The notes: generated by a model from the letters alone, not told the origin. Positions 23,348 through 33,300 are shown, counted from the stretch's first letter. The stretch is 64,000 nucleotides of DNA from UBA6398 sp963644855 (GCA_963644855.1 CAVIQL010000009.1:17014-81013), one strand, 5' to 3'. Translations and numbers: made by a program.

Positions 23348-26300
23348 TTATTTAACGAGTATCTTTTTCTTGCCAATTATATAAATGCCTTTTACAAGTC
23401 CGTTGGTTGCGTTGGCTGCCTTGACGTTCTTCTTTACAAGCACGCCGTCGGTGGTGTATACGCTTACAATTTCGTTGCTCTTGATGATGTTGGCACTGAT
23501 ACCGGTTGCAATTTCAACGATACCATTTACAGGAACTGTATAGTCAACTGACGCTTCGGGATCGATATTTATTGCATTTACGTTAACGTATGCGCCGAGC
23601 GGGCTTATGGATTTAGTGCCATTCACTACGAAAGCAGAATCTTTTTCAAAGTATATATTACCTTGCGGAAGTTCGCTAATGAGGCTGAATGTACCATATA
23701 AACCGTTTGCGTTAGCAAGTGTGCGGCTTACATTACCACCATGGAGCGGATGCAAATCGATCTTGATTGATTCTGATTTGTCGTAGGGTTTACCGCCGTC
23801 AATAATCATTATGAAAGGAGTGCCTGCAGGAATGCCGCCTATCTCATCATCGGGAACAAATTCGGTGAGGTTGATACCTGTAATGGTCTTACCATCGTCT
23901 GCAAGTTCGTAGCCGCAAATCTTGTAGGTTTGAACATCATGTCCTTCGGTTTCACATGAGGGAAGATCCTCTGTATCGAACGGATTAACCATAGCCCAAG
24001 CTTTGTCTGCCTTGAAGTTAATCTTACGTGTCATTTCAGATGGGATTTCTTCCATAGCCCATGCTCCCCAACCGTCTTTAACGGGAGTTTGGCCGGTGAA
24101 ATAAGCTACGCCAGGAAGACCTACGTTGGGGTGAATAGCATATGCTGCGTTGAGATCGGCAGTGGTATAGATTGCAAACTGACCATCGCCAAGTGCTTCG
24201 AGACGTACTGGGCCGCGATTGATAGGCCAGCCGTTTCCTACGCATACCATATTGTAAACACAAGGCTCACTTGTTGCTTCGAATCTCCAAACGCGGCGCA
24301 TATCGGTAAGGTTGTTTTCCAATCCGCTACATCCTAGTCCGTCAACAGAAGTATATCCGCCCATGTAGGTATATAATCCTTTGGCAGGAACACCACGGTT
24401 GGAATTTGTTACACCGTCGGCGCAACTTACAAAATACCAAGTGTTGGGGTCAGGACCAACCATAGAACTGCGGAGAGCATTGTAGGCACGGGTGAGAAGT
24501 GTATCCAAACGTGCTACTTCGCGTTGGTTAATGTCTACGAACGGACGTGCTGCGTCTACTTCGGCATATGCGGTTTCAAATTCATCAACCTTGTCCTCTG
24601 GATAGCAGAACATCTCGTCGCCCGGAACAATCTTCGGAGACAACTCTGTTGCCTTTGCGTAGATTTTGTAAAGGTCGGTGGTGTCTTTCCATACGAGAAG
24701 GAAGTTGTTGTATGCGGCTTTGAAGTCTGCAATGTCTTGCGAAGTTGCATTGTTTGCGTCAGCTTTTGGCTGGGCAGCAGCAATGGCAGCACGAAGATCT
24801 TTTACAGCCTGAAGAATTTCGGGATCGTTGAGTTCGGGATTCAAACTGCCACTCATAGGATAGGCGTTGAATTCCGAGAAAGTGAAGTAAGGCTTGCTAT
24901 AAAGGCCCAATTCCATCGTATTGGTCTTTATCACCTTCATGTTAAGGTAGCGATAAGGACGTGAAGTGGTGATAGGATTGGTAGAAGTGAATTCGGGATC
25001 TTCTGAAGCGGTTGGATATCCTGCTTCGGGGTTTTTGCGTTCGCCGATATACTCCCATGTTACAGCGTCGTCGCTTACATAGAATTTAACGTCAACTGGG
25101 CGATACATAGCGCTCCATGAAGAACCGCGGGCACGCCAATGCAAACCGATGTGGGTGGGAAGTTTTTTGCCTTCGCCCGCATCTACGCGAATTGCATGAT
25201 AGTCGTCAACGTTGGTGCCAGCCACATACGAAGAGTTCCATGCGCTTATACAGAAAGTATTGAAGTCGTTGTCGATAAGATTATTGAGATCGGAGCACTC
25301 TGTTGACTGATTGGTGATGAAGAGTTGCGACTTATCGGTAACGATAGGCGATGTCATGTCGATAGTAAACACTGAATCGGCTGTAGTATAGGCATTGGCC
25401 TCGAGGATAAGGTTTTTCAGTGTATCGGTGCGGAGTCTTTGTGGGTATAGATTGATTATCTCTTCCACTTCTGCGTCTGTGTATTTGTGCAAATACGTAT
25501 CTGTTCCGCTTCCGGGAACTATCCATACGAGATCGTTAGCGTATGTGTAATTCATATTGCTGGCGTTGACCACTCGGTTTGAGAGATTGAATTTTTCGCC
25601 GCTGATACGAGTTATATACTGATCGGTTGATTGTGTCTTGGAAAGGTTGATACTTGCGCCGGTTGATACAAGGTCGGTGGAGTTTATGTATTCTTTCGTA
25701 ACATAGTTTTGAATGGAGTAACGACCTTCGCCGAGCTTCTTGATTTTCCAAAGATAGGCGGGATTGTCTGCCTCCCAGCTGAAAGCGTAAAGCCAACCGG
25801 AGTTACCATTTACGGTCAGTGCACTTCCTGACTGAGTTGAGATAAACTTGGAGTAGGGAGTGTTTGACAGTGAGTAGTATCCGTCGGTAACTTCTACGAG
25901 TGATGCATCGAGTGCGGCTTTTGCTGCGTTGTATTTAGCGAGTTGTGCTTTGCATGTTTCTTCGGTAGGAGTTGTTACGCTGTCTTGAAGTAATTTCTTC
26001 GAGGCTTCGAGTTCAACGTTGAGTGCGTCAAATGCAGTTTGCGAGTATTGTCCAGGGTCGGTTCCGAAAGTATAATTGCTTGCTTTGAAGGAATTGACGC
26101 CTGCTTCGAGGAGGTCGAAGTTTTTAGATGCTTCGGCAGCTGCCAAGTCGGCGGCGCTAACAGGTTCTAACTTCCAAGAACCTTCGCCGTTTATGTTTTT
26201 GTCTTGCCAGTTACCGATTGGACCTACTGTAGCGTTGCCACTGTTGTGATGTTGAATGTTGTAAGTCCAATTAGCTCCGAGACAGTGAATGTTGAACTGG

Positions 26301-26926
26301 CCTGAGGGGGTAATGTTCTCAAACACTTGTTCCATTTGCTGGGTGTCGGTCATATACATATTGGTTTCCTGACCGTCGATAACGTCGGTGTGGAAAACAT
26401 ATTGCCCTGTGGCTGCGCTCTGAATGGAGTAGTTGCCCGAGGGGAGCTTTTTGATGTTCCACATGAAGAGGATTTTTTTGTCTTTCTTCTGCCAGCCGGG
26501 ATAATTGCCCTCGTATGGTGCGAACCATGCCATGGTGTCTTTCTCAGCAAATACGCTGTAAGAGGTAATGATGTAGTAAGTGCCATCGGCTACTGGGTTG
26601 ATAGCTGCTTCTACCTTTTCTTTGGCTGCTTTAAGTTTTACACACATTGCAGCTTTTTCTTCATCGGTAGCAGAGGTGCTGCTTGCCATTTGAATAGCGT
26701 CGGTGTAGGTGTTGTAGAAGTCGGCATAGGCTTCTTCATCTCCCACATAGCCTGGAGCTGTGCCGTAGGCATAGTCGTCAACGCCAAACTTGAAACTGTC
26801 TAAAAGCTCTTGAAGAGTCATCTCTTCCTCTGTGTCTCCATCATCGTTTGATGCCCACACTGTTGCATAGGGCGCTGCAATCAACAGTACCGCTATTGCA
26901 ATGAATTTTGAGAAAAATTTTAGCAT
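23348..26926 (-). CDS. Large T9SS-secreted protein with a discoidin (F5/8C) domain
   Basis: 1192 residues. Signal peptide (KFIAIAVLLIAAPYATVWA) at the N-terminus; helical FIVAR-like segments near residues 30-115 and 270-340, each preceding a beta-rich ricin/lectin-like module (DGTYYIITSYSVF; DGYYSLSNTPYSKF). A discoidin-like F5/8C domain spans about 530-690 (LIDNDFNTFCISAW, VDAGEGKKLPTHIGLHW). Another helical and lectin-like module lies near 700-870. The last ~40 residues (VYTTDGVLVKK ... GLVKGIYIIGKKKILVK) are a type IX secretion C-terminal signal, so it is probably released or surface-anchored. Likely glycan-binding; no catalytic domain recognised. Paralogue of the protein at 48314-52678, including its 3' untranslated region. 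Confidence 0.8.
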   Translation of the reverse strand: MLKFFSKFIAIAVLLIAAPYATVWASNDDGDTEEEMTLQELLDSFKFGVDDYAYGTAPGYVGDEEAYADFYNTYTDAIQMASSTSATDEEKAAMCVKLKAAKEKVEAAINPVADGTYYIITSYSVFAEKDTMAWFAPYEGNYPGWQKKDKKILFMWNIKKLPSGNYSIQSAATGQYVFHTDVIDGQETNMYMTDTQQMEQVFENITPSGQFNIHCLGANWTYNIQHHNSGNATVGPIGNWQDKNINGEGSWKLEPVSAADLAAAEASKNFDLLEAGVNSFKASNYTFGTDPGQYSQTAFDALNVELEASKKLLQDSVTTPTEETCKAQLAKYNAAKAALDASLVEVTDGYYSLSNTPYSKFISTQSGSALTVNGNSGWLYAFSWEADNPAYLWKIKKLGEGRYSIQNYVTKEYINSTDLVSTGASINLSKTQSTDQYITRISGEKFNLSNRVVNASNMNYTYANDLVWIVPGSGTDTYLHKYTDAEVEEIINLYPQRLRTDTLKNLILEANAYTTADSVFTIDMTSPIVTDKSQLFITNQSTECSDLNNLIDNDFNTFCISAWNSSYVAGTNVDDYHAIRVDAGEGKKLPTHIGLHWRARGSSWSAMYRPVDVKFYVSDDAVTWEYIGERKNPEAGYPTASEDPEFTSTNPITTSRPYRYLNMKVIKTNTMELGLYSKPYFTFSEFNAYPMSGSLNPELNDPEILQAVKDLRAAIAAAQPKADANNATSQDIADFKAAYNNFLLVWKDTTDLYKIYAKATELSPKIVPGDEMFCYPEDKVDEFETAYAEVDAARPFVDINQREVARLDTLLTRAYNALRSSMVGPDPNTWYFVSCADGVTNSNRGVPAKGLYTYMGGYTSVDGLGCSGLENNLTDMRRVWRFEATSEPCVYNMVCVGNGWPINRGPVRLEALGDGQFAIYTTADLNAAYAIHPNVGLPGVAYFTGQTPVKDGWGAWAMEEIPSEMTRKINFKADKAWAMVNPFDTEDLPSCETEGHDVQTYKICGYELADDGKTITGINLTEFVPDDEIGGIPAGTPFIMIIDGGKPYDKSESIKIDLHPLHGGNVSRTLANANGLYGTFSLISELPQGNIYFEKDSAFVVNGTKSISPLGAYVNVNAINIDPEASVDYTVPVNGIVEIATGISANIIKSNEIVSVYTTDGVLVKKNVKAANATNGLVKGIYIIGKKKILVK

Positions 26927-27071
26927 AAGTTTAGATTGATATGATTAGTAAAATGTTTATGTTATTCTTGTTATTGAAATTGCGGGAACGGCATTATACC
27001 GTTCCCGTTTATTCAGTGATTAAAGCTTCTCTGCATTTAGATTTGTTAGTGAATATTGATTTGTTCAATTG
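26927..27071 (-). promoter_or_regulatory. Leader of the 1192-residue gene with a 5' hairpin
   Basis: The transcript from the -7 box at 27072-27079 would carry a leader of about 140 nt. Within it GGGAACGG (26984-26991) pairs with CCGTTCCC (26999-27006), an 8-bp stem, extended by one C-G pair. No T-run follows on the minus strand, so it is not an obvious terminator; it could stabilise the mRNA or affect translation. Confidence 0.45.
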
Positions 27072-27079
27072 CAAATATA
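27072..27079 (-). promoter_or_regulatory. -7 promoter box of the 1192-residue gene
   Basis: CAAATATA reads TATATTTG on the minus strand, matching TAnnTTTG. Between it and the element at 27381 (27080-27380) I see no gene or other recognisable structure. Confidence 0.65.
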
Positions 27080-27380
27080 GTAAACCTTATATATTAACCA
27101 AGACTTTTTTTGACTTTTTCAGTATATATCGCGAAAAAATAATCGTTTTGCCCTTTTTCGTACCCTGCGAGATTGCAAAACAAGCTTTGCTTTTTTGCCG
27201 TTTTGAGCGTTTTTGCGTTTGGCGTAACAGATAGTTTATTAAAAGAAACTAACTTTTATGGCGGAATGCTTTGTGGAATGTGCCGATTACGCAAAACGGT
27301 CGGAAGTTTTGCTATCTGCAATGGTCAATGTCATGATTTTTGCAGCTGGATAACCATGCAGAAAAACCACCATAAAACTA

Positions 27381-27460
27381 TGGAAAAATAATGTCTGATA
27401 TTATTTAAAAAAGGTCCGATATTATTTAAAAAATGTCTGACATTGTTTTTACGATATCCT
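27381..27460. repeat. Intergenic 21-bp-phased element, copy 6
   Basis: Cores at 27392 (TGTCTGATA), 27413 (GGTCCGATA) and 27434 (TGTCTGACA), 21 bp apart; right end TTGTTTTTACGATATCC, left end reduced to TGGAAAAATA. Lies between priA (3' end) and the promoter of the secreted-protein gene. Confidence 0.85.
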
Positions 27461-27537
27461 ATGTTGAAAAAACCGCGTTGTGATGCGTGTTTGGAGATAC
27501 TGGAAATAGAGGCGGTTTTGCCGCATATTGCGGGGAT

Positions 27538-30006
27538 TTAAATGGGGTCGGCGTCGAAGAAGATGTTTACGCGAAATTCGGTGCGTATTGTTGCGGCGCT
27601 GTCGCGCAGAAATTTTCTTACGGCAAAGGTGGAGGCGCTGAGGGGAACCTTTAGCATTATCTGGCGAATGTATTCGGATTTCACACGACTTACCGGCGGA
27701 TTGGCGGGACCGAGCATGTTGTCGCCAAAGGTGGGACTGAGTTTTTGGGCAAGGGCTCGCGCGGCGTCGTCGGCGCGACCAAGATAGCGGCTCTTAACGA
27801 AGATGTATATCAAACGGCATAGGGGCGGAAAGTTAAACAGTTCGCGCTCCTGCATTTGGGCTTCATACATGCCGATATAGTTGTTTTTCACTACAAGGTC
27901 AATAAGTTCGGCGTCGGGTTGCGCTGTTTGCAAAACCACTATGCCGCGTGTTTTTCTCCGTCCCGCTCTTCCCGCAACCTGCGACAGCATTTGAAACGCG
28001 CGCTCGTGGCTTCGGAAATCTGGAACGTTCATGGCGGTGTCGGCATTAAGTATTCCCACCACTTTTACATGGTCGAAATCCAATCCTTTCGAGACCATTT
28101 GTGTGCCTATAAGCACATCGGTTTTGCCGTTGCGGAAAGCCGACAAAATTTCATCGTATGAGTTTCTTCCACGTGTGGTATCGAGGTCGAGACGGGCAGT
28201 TCTTGCTTCGGGAAATTCCTTTCTTACGTCGGCTTCCACCTGTTCTGTGCCGATGCCATGGTCGGAGAGATGAGTGCCGCCGCATTTGGGGCATTTTTCG
28301 GGCACCTTGTAGTTTGCGCCGCAGTAGTGGCACGAAAGTTTGTTGGATATCTTGTGGTAGGTGAGGCTTACATCGCATTTTTCACACCTTGGTATCCAAC
28401 CGCAATCACTACATTCGAGAAAAGATGCGTAGCCTCGGCGGTTTTGAAAGAGGATTACTTGCTGATGCGCCTCGAATGCCTTTTGCATTTCCTCGATGAG
28501 CTCGGGCGAAAGCGAGGTTTTCATCATTTTTTTTCGGCGCAATTCTTTCACGTTTTCTACCTTGATTTCGGGCAATAGCACATCGCCAAACCTTTCGCCC
28601 AATGTTACGAGCGAATATTTGCCAGCCTTGGCATTATAATAGCTTTCGAGGCTCGGCGTTGCAGTTCCAAGCAGAGTTTTTGCCCCTTGCATTGAGGCAA
28701 GAACGATTGCCGCATCGCGGGCGTTGTATCTCGGCGCGGGTTCTTCCTGCTTGTACGACGGTTCATGCTCTTCGTCAACGATTACAAGCCCGAGATTTTT
28801 GTGGGGAAGAAACAATGAGCTTCTCACTCCCACTATAAGGCGGTAGGGATTTGACGACGCTTGTTTTTTCCAAATTTCCACACGTTCGTTGTCGGGAAAT
28901 TTTGAATGGTAAACGCCCATCGTGTCGCCGAAAAACAATTGCAGACGATTGGTGATTTGTGTGGTGAGCGCAATCTCGGGCAGCAGGTAGAGCACACTGC
29001 GTCCTGCGGCAAGAGCACGCGCTATGAGATGAATGTAAATCTCTGTTTTTCCGCTCGAAGTTACTCCGTGGAGCAGACAAACCTCTTTTGTGGCAAACGA
29101 TGCCGCAATGGCATCATACGCTTCGCGTTGTGCCTTCGACAATGGCTGGGGAGGAATACACGCTGTGCCGGAAGTTTTTAAGCGGCTCGTATCCACTTTC
29201 AACGATTGCAGTATGCCCTTCTTGCGAAGTTCGGCAAGAATAGCGCTATTGCAGTTGGCGTTGCATAGCAAAGCCGTTTGGGAAACGGGACGAAGAATAT
29301 TGCGGTTTTTGAGTCTCACGGCAGCGGTGGCAGAACTCATCTCAAGATATTTTTCAAGCAACTTGAGTTGTGCCGGTGCTTTTTTGAGCAGTTCTTTTGC
29401 CGCATCGATTTTTTTCTCTCCAAAAAAATCAGGTGCAAGTTCCACACGCGTTTCGCGGCGTGCCTTGTATTTTGAACCGACAACCTCGCAAGTTCTCACA
29501 ACCTCCTTGTCGTAGAGCGCACGTATGGTTGCCATTAAATTGCCGCGCCTTGTTTTTTTCTCGATGGCGCTTATGCTCATCTTTCCGTCGAGCCTCAGCA
29601 ATTCTACGATGGTTTTTTCTTGTGGCGTGAGCGGTGAATTTCCATCGTCATCGTCATTGAGCGAAACGATACTCTCGCTCGCAAGTTTCATTCCCGCAGG
29701 CATTGCCGCCGTCATCACTTCTCCTTCGGAACACATGTAATATCCGGCAATCCATTTCCAGAAATCAATTTGCGATTGAGTAACCACGGGCGCATTGTCT
29801 ACCACTTCGAGCAGAGGTTTTACCTCGATGTTTGGCGCAGGCGGGGTGTCGTGAACACGCACTACGATTGCCGAATATTTTTTGCGCGTTCCAAACTCAA
29901 CAACCACGCGTTTACCTGCCACAACAGTCCTTTCCATCTCGGTAGGAATGCTGTAGGTGAAGCGCGCGTCCAATGGAACGGGCACAATAACGTCGGCAAA
30001 TTTCAT
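27538..30006 (-). CDS. priA: Primosomal replication-restart helicase PriA
   Basis: 822 residues, superfamily 2 DNA helicase that reloads the replisome at stalled forks. The N-terminal DNA-binding domain opens with VIVPVPLDARFTYSIP. The helicase core has Walker A LLHGVTSSGKTEIY, the DEEH box VIVDEEHEPSYKQ, and motif VI QVAGRAGRR. The zinc region is complete: eight cysteines in CSDCGW, CEKCD, CHYCG and CPKCGG. Length matches Bacteroidota PriA. It begins 51 bp after nadB, on the same strand, so the pair is probably co-transcribed. Confidence 0.96.
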   Translation of the reverse strand: MKFADVIVPVPLDARFTYSIPTEMERTVVAGKRVVVEFGTRKKYSAIVVRVHDTPPAPNIEVKPLLEVVDNAPVVTQSQIDFWKWIAGYYMCSEGEVMTAAMPAGMKLASESIVSLNDDDDGNSPLTPQEKTIVELLRLDGKMSISAIEKKTRRGNLMATIRALYDKEVVRTCEVVGSKYKARRETRVELAPDFFGEKKIDAAKELLKKAPAQLKLLEKYLEMSSATAAVRLKNRNILRPVSQTALLCNANCNSAILAELRKKGILQSLKVDTSRLKTSGTACIPPQPLSKAQREAYDAIAASFATKEVCLLHGVTSSGKTEIYIHLIARALAAGRSVLYLLPEIALTTQITNRLQLFFGDTMGVYHSKFPDNERVEIWKKQASSNPYRLIVGVRSSLFLPHKNLGLVIVDEEHEPSYKQEEPAPRYNARDAAIVLASMQGAKTLLGTATPSLESYYNAKAGKYSLVTLGERFGDVLLPEIKVENVKELRRKKMMKTSLSPELIEEMQKAFEAHQQVILFQNRRGYASFLECSDCGWIPRCEKCDVSLTYHKISNKLSCHYCGANYKVPEKCPKCGGTHLSDHGIGTEQVEADVRKEFPEARTARLDLDTTRGRNSYDEILSAFRNGKTDVLIGTQMVSKGLDFDHVKVVGILNADTAMNVPDFRSHERAFQMLSQVAGRAGRRKTRGIVVLQTAQPDAELIDLVVKNNYIGMYEAQMQERELFNFPPLCRLIYIFVKSRYLGRADDAARALAQKLSPTFGDNMLGPANPPVSRVKSEYIRQIMLKVPLSASTFAVRKFLRDSAATIRTEFRVNIFFDADPI

Positions 30007-30057
30007 TCGCTGGTATATTGGCGCTCCTGTTTGCGATGAAGGAAAAACGCTAAGCCT

Positions 30058-31647
30058 TTAGTTTTGGTCGTAAGCGTGTTTGGGATAATCAACAGTGTAG
30101 TGTAACCCGCGACTTTCCTTTCTTTCTATCGCCATGCGGGTAATCAGGTAGCCAACGTTTATCATGTTTCGCAATTCACATATATCTCGTGTGGCTTTTA
30201 CCCGTTTAAAAAGTTCTTCTGTCTCTTCATAAAGTAAATCCAAACGCGTCCAAGCACGATGCAAACGGAGATTGGAACGAACAATACCCACGTAGTTTGA
30301 CATTGTTTGCCCTACTTCTTTCACGTCTTGGGCTATCAAAACTTTTTCCTCGTTTGTCATTGTTCCGGTGTCGTTCCATTCCGGAACTTTTTCGTTGAAT
30401 GAATACTCTTTTATGTGCTCAAGGCTATGATTTGCTGCGGCTTTGGCATAAACAACTGCCTCGATTAGCGAATTGCTCGCGAGACGGTTGCCGCCATGTA
30501 GCCCGGTGCACGAACATTCTCCCACAGCATAAAGACGATGTATGGAAGAGCAGGCGTTGTAGTCCACTAAAATTCCCCCGCAAAGGTAATGGGCGCAAGG
30601 AGCTACGGGAATGTAATCTTTTGTTATGTCGATGCCAATCGAAAGACACTTCTTGTAGATATTCGGAAAGTGTTTTTTTGTTTCTTCGGGGTCTTTGTAT
30701 GTAACATCAAGGCAAACGTGGTCGAGACCATGTATTTTCATTTCGTGATCTATGGCTCTCGCCACAATATCTCGGGGCGCGAGTGAAAGACGTTTGTCGT
30801 ATTTTTGCATGAATTCCTCTCCGTTTGGAAGTTTCAGTATACCTCCGTAACCGCGCATGGCTTCGGTGATAAGAAATGCGGGGTGTGTTTCTCCATGATG
30901 GAACAAAGCGGTGGGATGAAACTGGATAAATTCCATATCTTTCACGGTTGCTTTTGCGCGATATGCCATTGCAATTCCGTCGCCGGTTGCTATGTTGGGA
31001 TTGGTAGTTGTTGCATAAACGGCGCCAACGCCTCCGGTGGCGAGCACAGTTACTTTTGAAAGAAAAGTGTCGATTTTCTTTGTGTCGGGGTCGAGTACAT
31101 AAGCGCCATAGCATTCTATATCGGGAGTACGGCGTGTTACTTCGATGCCCAGGTGATGCTGTGTGATTATTTCAACGGCGAAATGATTTTCGAGCACACA
31201 TATATTTGGTTCGTTTTTTATGGCTTCGATTAGTCCGCGTTGTATTTCAAATCCAGTATCGTCTGCGTGATGGAGAATGCGAAATTCGGAATGTCCGCCC
31301 TCGCGGTGCAAATCAAAAGAGCCATCGTTTTTTTTGTCGAAGTTCACTCCGTTTTCAACGAGGAACTTTATGCCTTCGGGTGCGCCTTTTACTACTTGTT
31401 CCACGGCACGAGGGTCGCTTATGTAGTCGCCGGCAATCATTGTGTCTTTTATGTGCTTTTCGAAATTGTCGAGTTCCAAGTTTGTTACCGATGCCACGCC
31501 GCCTTGTGCTTTTGCGGTGTTGGCTTCTTCGAGTGTGGTTTTACATACGAGTGCCACTTTGCCTTTTCCGCTTCGTGCCACCTGCAAAGCGTAGCTCATT
31601 CCTGCGACACCGGAGCCTATTATCAAGAAATCAAATTTGCGGATCAT
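30058..31647 (-). CDS. nadB: L-aspartate oxidase
   Basis: 529 residues from ATG 31647; a longer frame from TTG 31674 would begin inside the -7 promoter box, so I reject it. FAD-binding motif FLIIGSGVAGMSYALQVA at the N-terminus, LVCKTTLEEANTAKAQGGVAS, the substrate region HREGGHSEFRILHHADDTG, and HYLCGGILVDYNACSSI and GECSCTGLHGGNRLASNSL near the C-terminal FAD contacts. It oxidises aspartate to iminoaspartate, the first step of de novo NAD synthesis, using fumarate as acceptor in anaerobes. The partner genes nadA and nadC are not in the window. First gene of a probable nadB-priA operon. Confidence 0.95.
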   Translation of the reverse strand: MIRKFDFLIIGSGVAGMSYALQVARSGKGKVALVCKTTLEEANTAKAQGGVASVTNLELDNFEKHIKDTMIAGDYISDPRAVEQVVKGAPEGIKFLVENGVNFDKKNDGSFDLHREGGHSEFRILHHADDTGFEIQRGLIEAIKNEPNICVLENHFAVEIITQHHLGIEVTRRTPDIECYGAYVLDPDTKKIDTFLSKVTVLATGGVGAVYATTTNPNIATGDGIAMAYRAKATVKDMEFIQFHPTALFHHGETHPAFLITEAMRGYGGILKLPNGEEFMQKYDKRLSLAPRDIVARAIDHEMKIHGLDHVCLDVTYKDPEETKKHFPNIYKKCLSIGIDITKDYIPVAPCAHYLCGGILVDYNACSSIHRLYAVGECSCTGLHGGNRLASNSLIEAVVYAKAAANHSLEHIKEYSFNEKVPEWNDTGTMTNEEKVLIAQDVKEVGQTMSNYVGIVRSNLRLHRAWTRLDLLYEETEELFKRVKATRDICELRNMINVGYLITRMAIERKESRGLHYTVDYPKHAYDQN

Positions 31648-31671
31648 GATTGTCTTTATTTTAAATTGATA

Positions 31672-31679
31672 CAAAGCTA
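31672..31679 (-). promoter_or_regulatory. -7 promoter box of nadB
   Basis: CAAAGCTA reads TAGCTTTG on the minus strand, 25 bp before the ATG at 31647. Confidence 0.6.
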
Positions 31680-31837
31680 CTGATTTTTGGCCTTTCCAAA
31701 AGATTTTGCCTTTCTAAAAAGCGCGTAATTTGTTCCTTGGGCTTCAAAATTGAATATGGCTTTTGCATTGGCGCATGTTTTGGGCGCAACAAGGGCAATG
31801 CTTCGGGGACATGCGGTTATAGCTTGCGGAAAATTAG

Positions 31838-31845
31838 TAATTTTG
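31838..31845 (+). promoter_or_regulatory. -7 promoter box of dacB, almost touching the start codon
   Basis: TAATTTTG matches TAnnTTTG and ends 7 bp before the ATG at 31853, so the mRNA should have at most a few leader bases. Confidence 0.6.
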
Positions 31846-31852
31846 CGTGCAA

Positions 31853-33133
31853 ATGATACTTAGACACATTATTTTAGGCTTACTTATGCTTGCGCCGGCG
31901 CTTTGTGCCAATGCGCAGGTAACTGTTGTTTCTGCAAATGCCGATTCGGCTATTGTGGAAGTTAATAATGATACGATTGTTGCAGAGAAAGATTCTGTGG
32001 TTGCGGCTGGCGATTCGCTTTTGCCGTGGGTGCAGAGGGTGAGAGCGCGTATCGACAAGCTGTTGTCCGACCCTATGTTTACCACTTCGTTTGTGGGAAT
32101 GTGTGTTTACGACATCACAGCCGATTCTATGGTTTATGCCAAGGATATTAAGCAAACCATGCGTCCGGCGAGCACGGAAAAAGTGCTCACTGCCATAACT
32201 GCGTTGCAGCAGCTCGGAGGTTCGTATCGTTTTGAAACGTCGCTTTATTCCGAAGGTGCGGTAGAGGATTCCGTGCTTAAGGGAAACATTTACATCAAGG
32301 GCGGCATGGATCCGATGTTTGGGCACGACGACATGCGCGCATTTGCTGCTGCCATAAAGGGTTTGGGCATCGACAGCATTGCGGGCGATGTGCGTATCGA
32401 CGTATGCATCAAAGATACTTTGAAATGGGGCAGCGGCTGGTGTTGGGACGATGATATGACTCCGCTGCGCGCTTTGCTTTATAATGGATGCGACAAATTT
32501 ATGCCCGAGTTTTATAATGCGCTTGAGGAGCAGGGAGTGAAGGCTTCCACGAACTTTGTGGTGAAAAAGGTGAGCGATGCAAGTGCTGCCAAATGCGTGA
32601 TTACTCGCTACCATACCATTGACCAAATACTTATGCCCATGCTTAAAGAGAGCAACAACACTTATGCCGAAGCTCTATTTTATCAACTTGGGGCGCAAGA
32701 CAAACGTGATTATGCCGGTGCAAAATATTCTGCCGCCAAGGTCAAGGCTATGATTTCGCGCATGGGACTTGATGCGTCGCGATATGTGGTGGCAGACGGA
32801 AGTGGTGTGTCGCTATACAATTATGCTTCGCCCGAATTGTTGTTGAAAGCGTTGCTCTACGCCCGTTCGCGCTCAAATATTTACGACCATCTGTATCCCG
32901 CGCTGCCGGTTGCGGGAGTGGACGGAACGCTCGGGAGAAGAATGCGCGGAACTGCGGCGCAATATAACGTGCATGCCAAGACCGGAACGCTCGAAGGCGT
33001 GATAACTCTTGCGGGATATGCCAAATCGCCCGAGGAACACGAATTGGCGTTTGCGATATTCAACCAGGGAATTTTGCACGACCGCAATGCGCGCAATTTT
33101 CAAGACCGCGTTTGCAGGGCAATAACAGAATAA
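31853..33133 (+). CDS. dacB: D-alanyl-D-alanine carboxypeptidase/endopeptidase (PBP4, DacB family)
   Basis: 426 residues from ATG 31853 (GTG 31847 in frame is possible). Signal peptide ILRHIILGLLMLAPALCANA. All three active-site motifs of class C penicillin-binding proteins are present: S-x-x-K in RPASTEKVLTAI, S-x-N in LKESNNTYAEALF, and K-T-G in HAKTGTLEGV. It trims or cross-link-cleaves peptidoglycan in the periplasm. The usual inserted domains between SxxK and SxN are shorter than in E. coli DacB (477 residues). Monocistronic, with a terminator at 33162. Confidence 0.92.
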   Translation: MILRHIILGLLMLAPALCANAQVTVVSANADSAIVEVNNDTIVAEKDSVVAAGDSLLPWVQRVRARIDKLLSDPMFTTSFVGMCVYDITADSMVYAKDIKQTMRPASTEKVLTAITALQQLGGSYRFETSLYSEGAVEDSVLKGNIYIKGGMDPMFGHDDMRAFAAAIKGLGIDSIAGDVRIDVCIKDTLKWGSGWCWDDDMTPLRALLYNGCDKFMPEFYNALEEQGVKASTNFVVKKVSDASAAKCVITRYHTIDQILMPMLKESNNTYAEALFYQLGAQDKRDYAGAKYSAAKVKAMISRMGLDASRYVVADGSGVSLYNYASPELLLKALLYARSRSNIYDHLYPALPVAGVDGTLGRRMRGTAAQYNVHAKTGTLEGVITLAGYAKSPEEHELAFAIFNQGILHDRNARNFQDRVCRAITE

Positions 33134-33161
33134 TAAAATTCCCCGTTTGAGATTAATCATA

Positions 33162-33198
33162 AAAAGGACGTTTGCGCATGCAGCGTCCTTTTGTTTTT
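33162..33198 (+). terminator. Intrinsic terminator of dacB
   Basis: AAAAGGACG (33162-33170) pairs with CGTCCTTTT (33183-33191), then G and a T-run. Confidence 0.85.
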
Positions 33199-33226
33199 CC
33201 CCTTTCGCCACATTGCAAAAACAATA

Positions 33227-33300
33227 AGGCATCTTGTAAAAATAATGTCAGACATTATTTGAAAAAGGTCGGATATTGTTTAAAAAATATCGGTTATTGT
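33227..33300. repeat. Intergenic 21-bp-phased element, copy 7
   Basis: Cores at 33246 (TGTCAGACA), 33267 (GGTCGGATA) and 33288 (TATCGGTTA), 21 bp apart; left end AAGGCATCTTGTAAAAATAA; right inverted end lost. Sits between convergent dacB and the GH3 gene. Confidence 0.8.

Noticed and set aside
31648..31674. TTG start for nadB
   Set aside because: It lies inside the promoter box; ATG 31647 begins just before the FAD motif.
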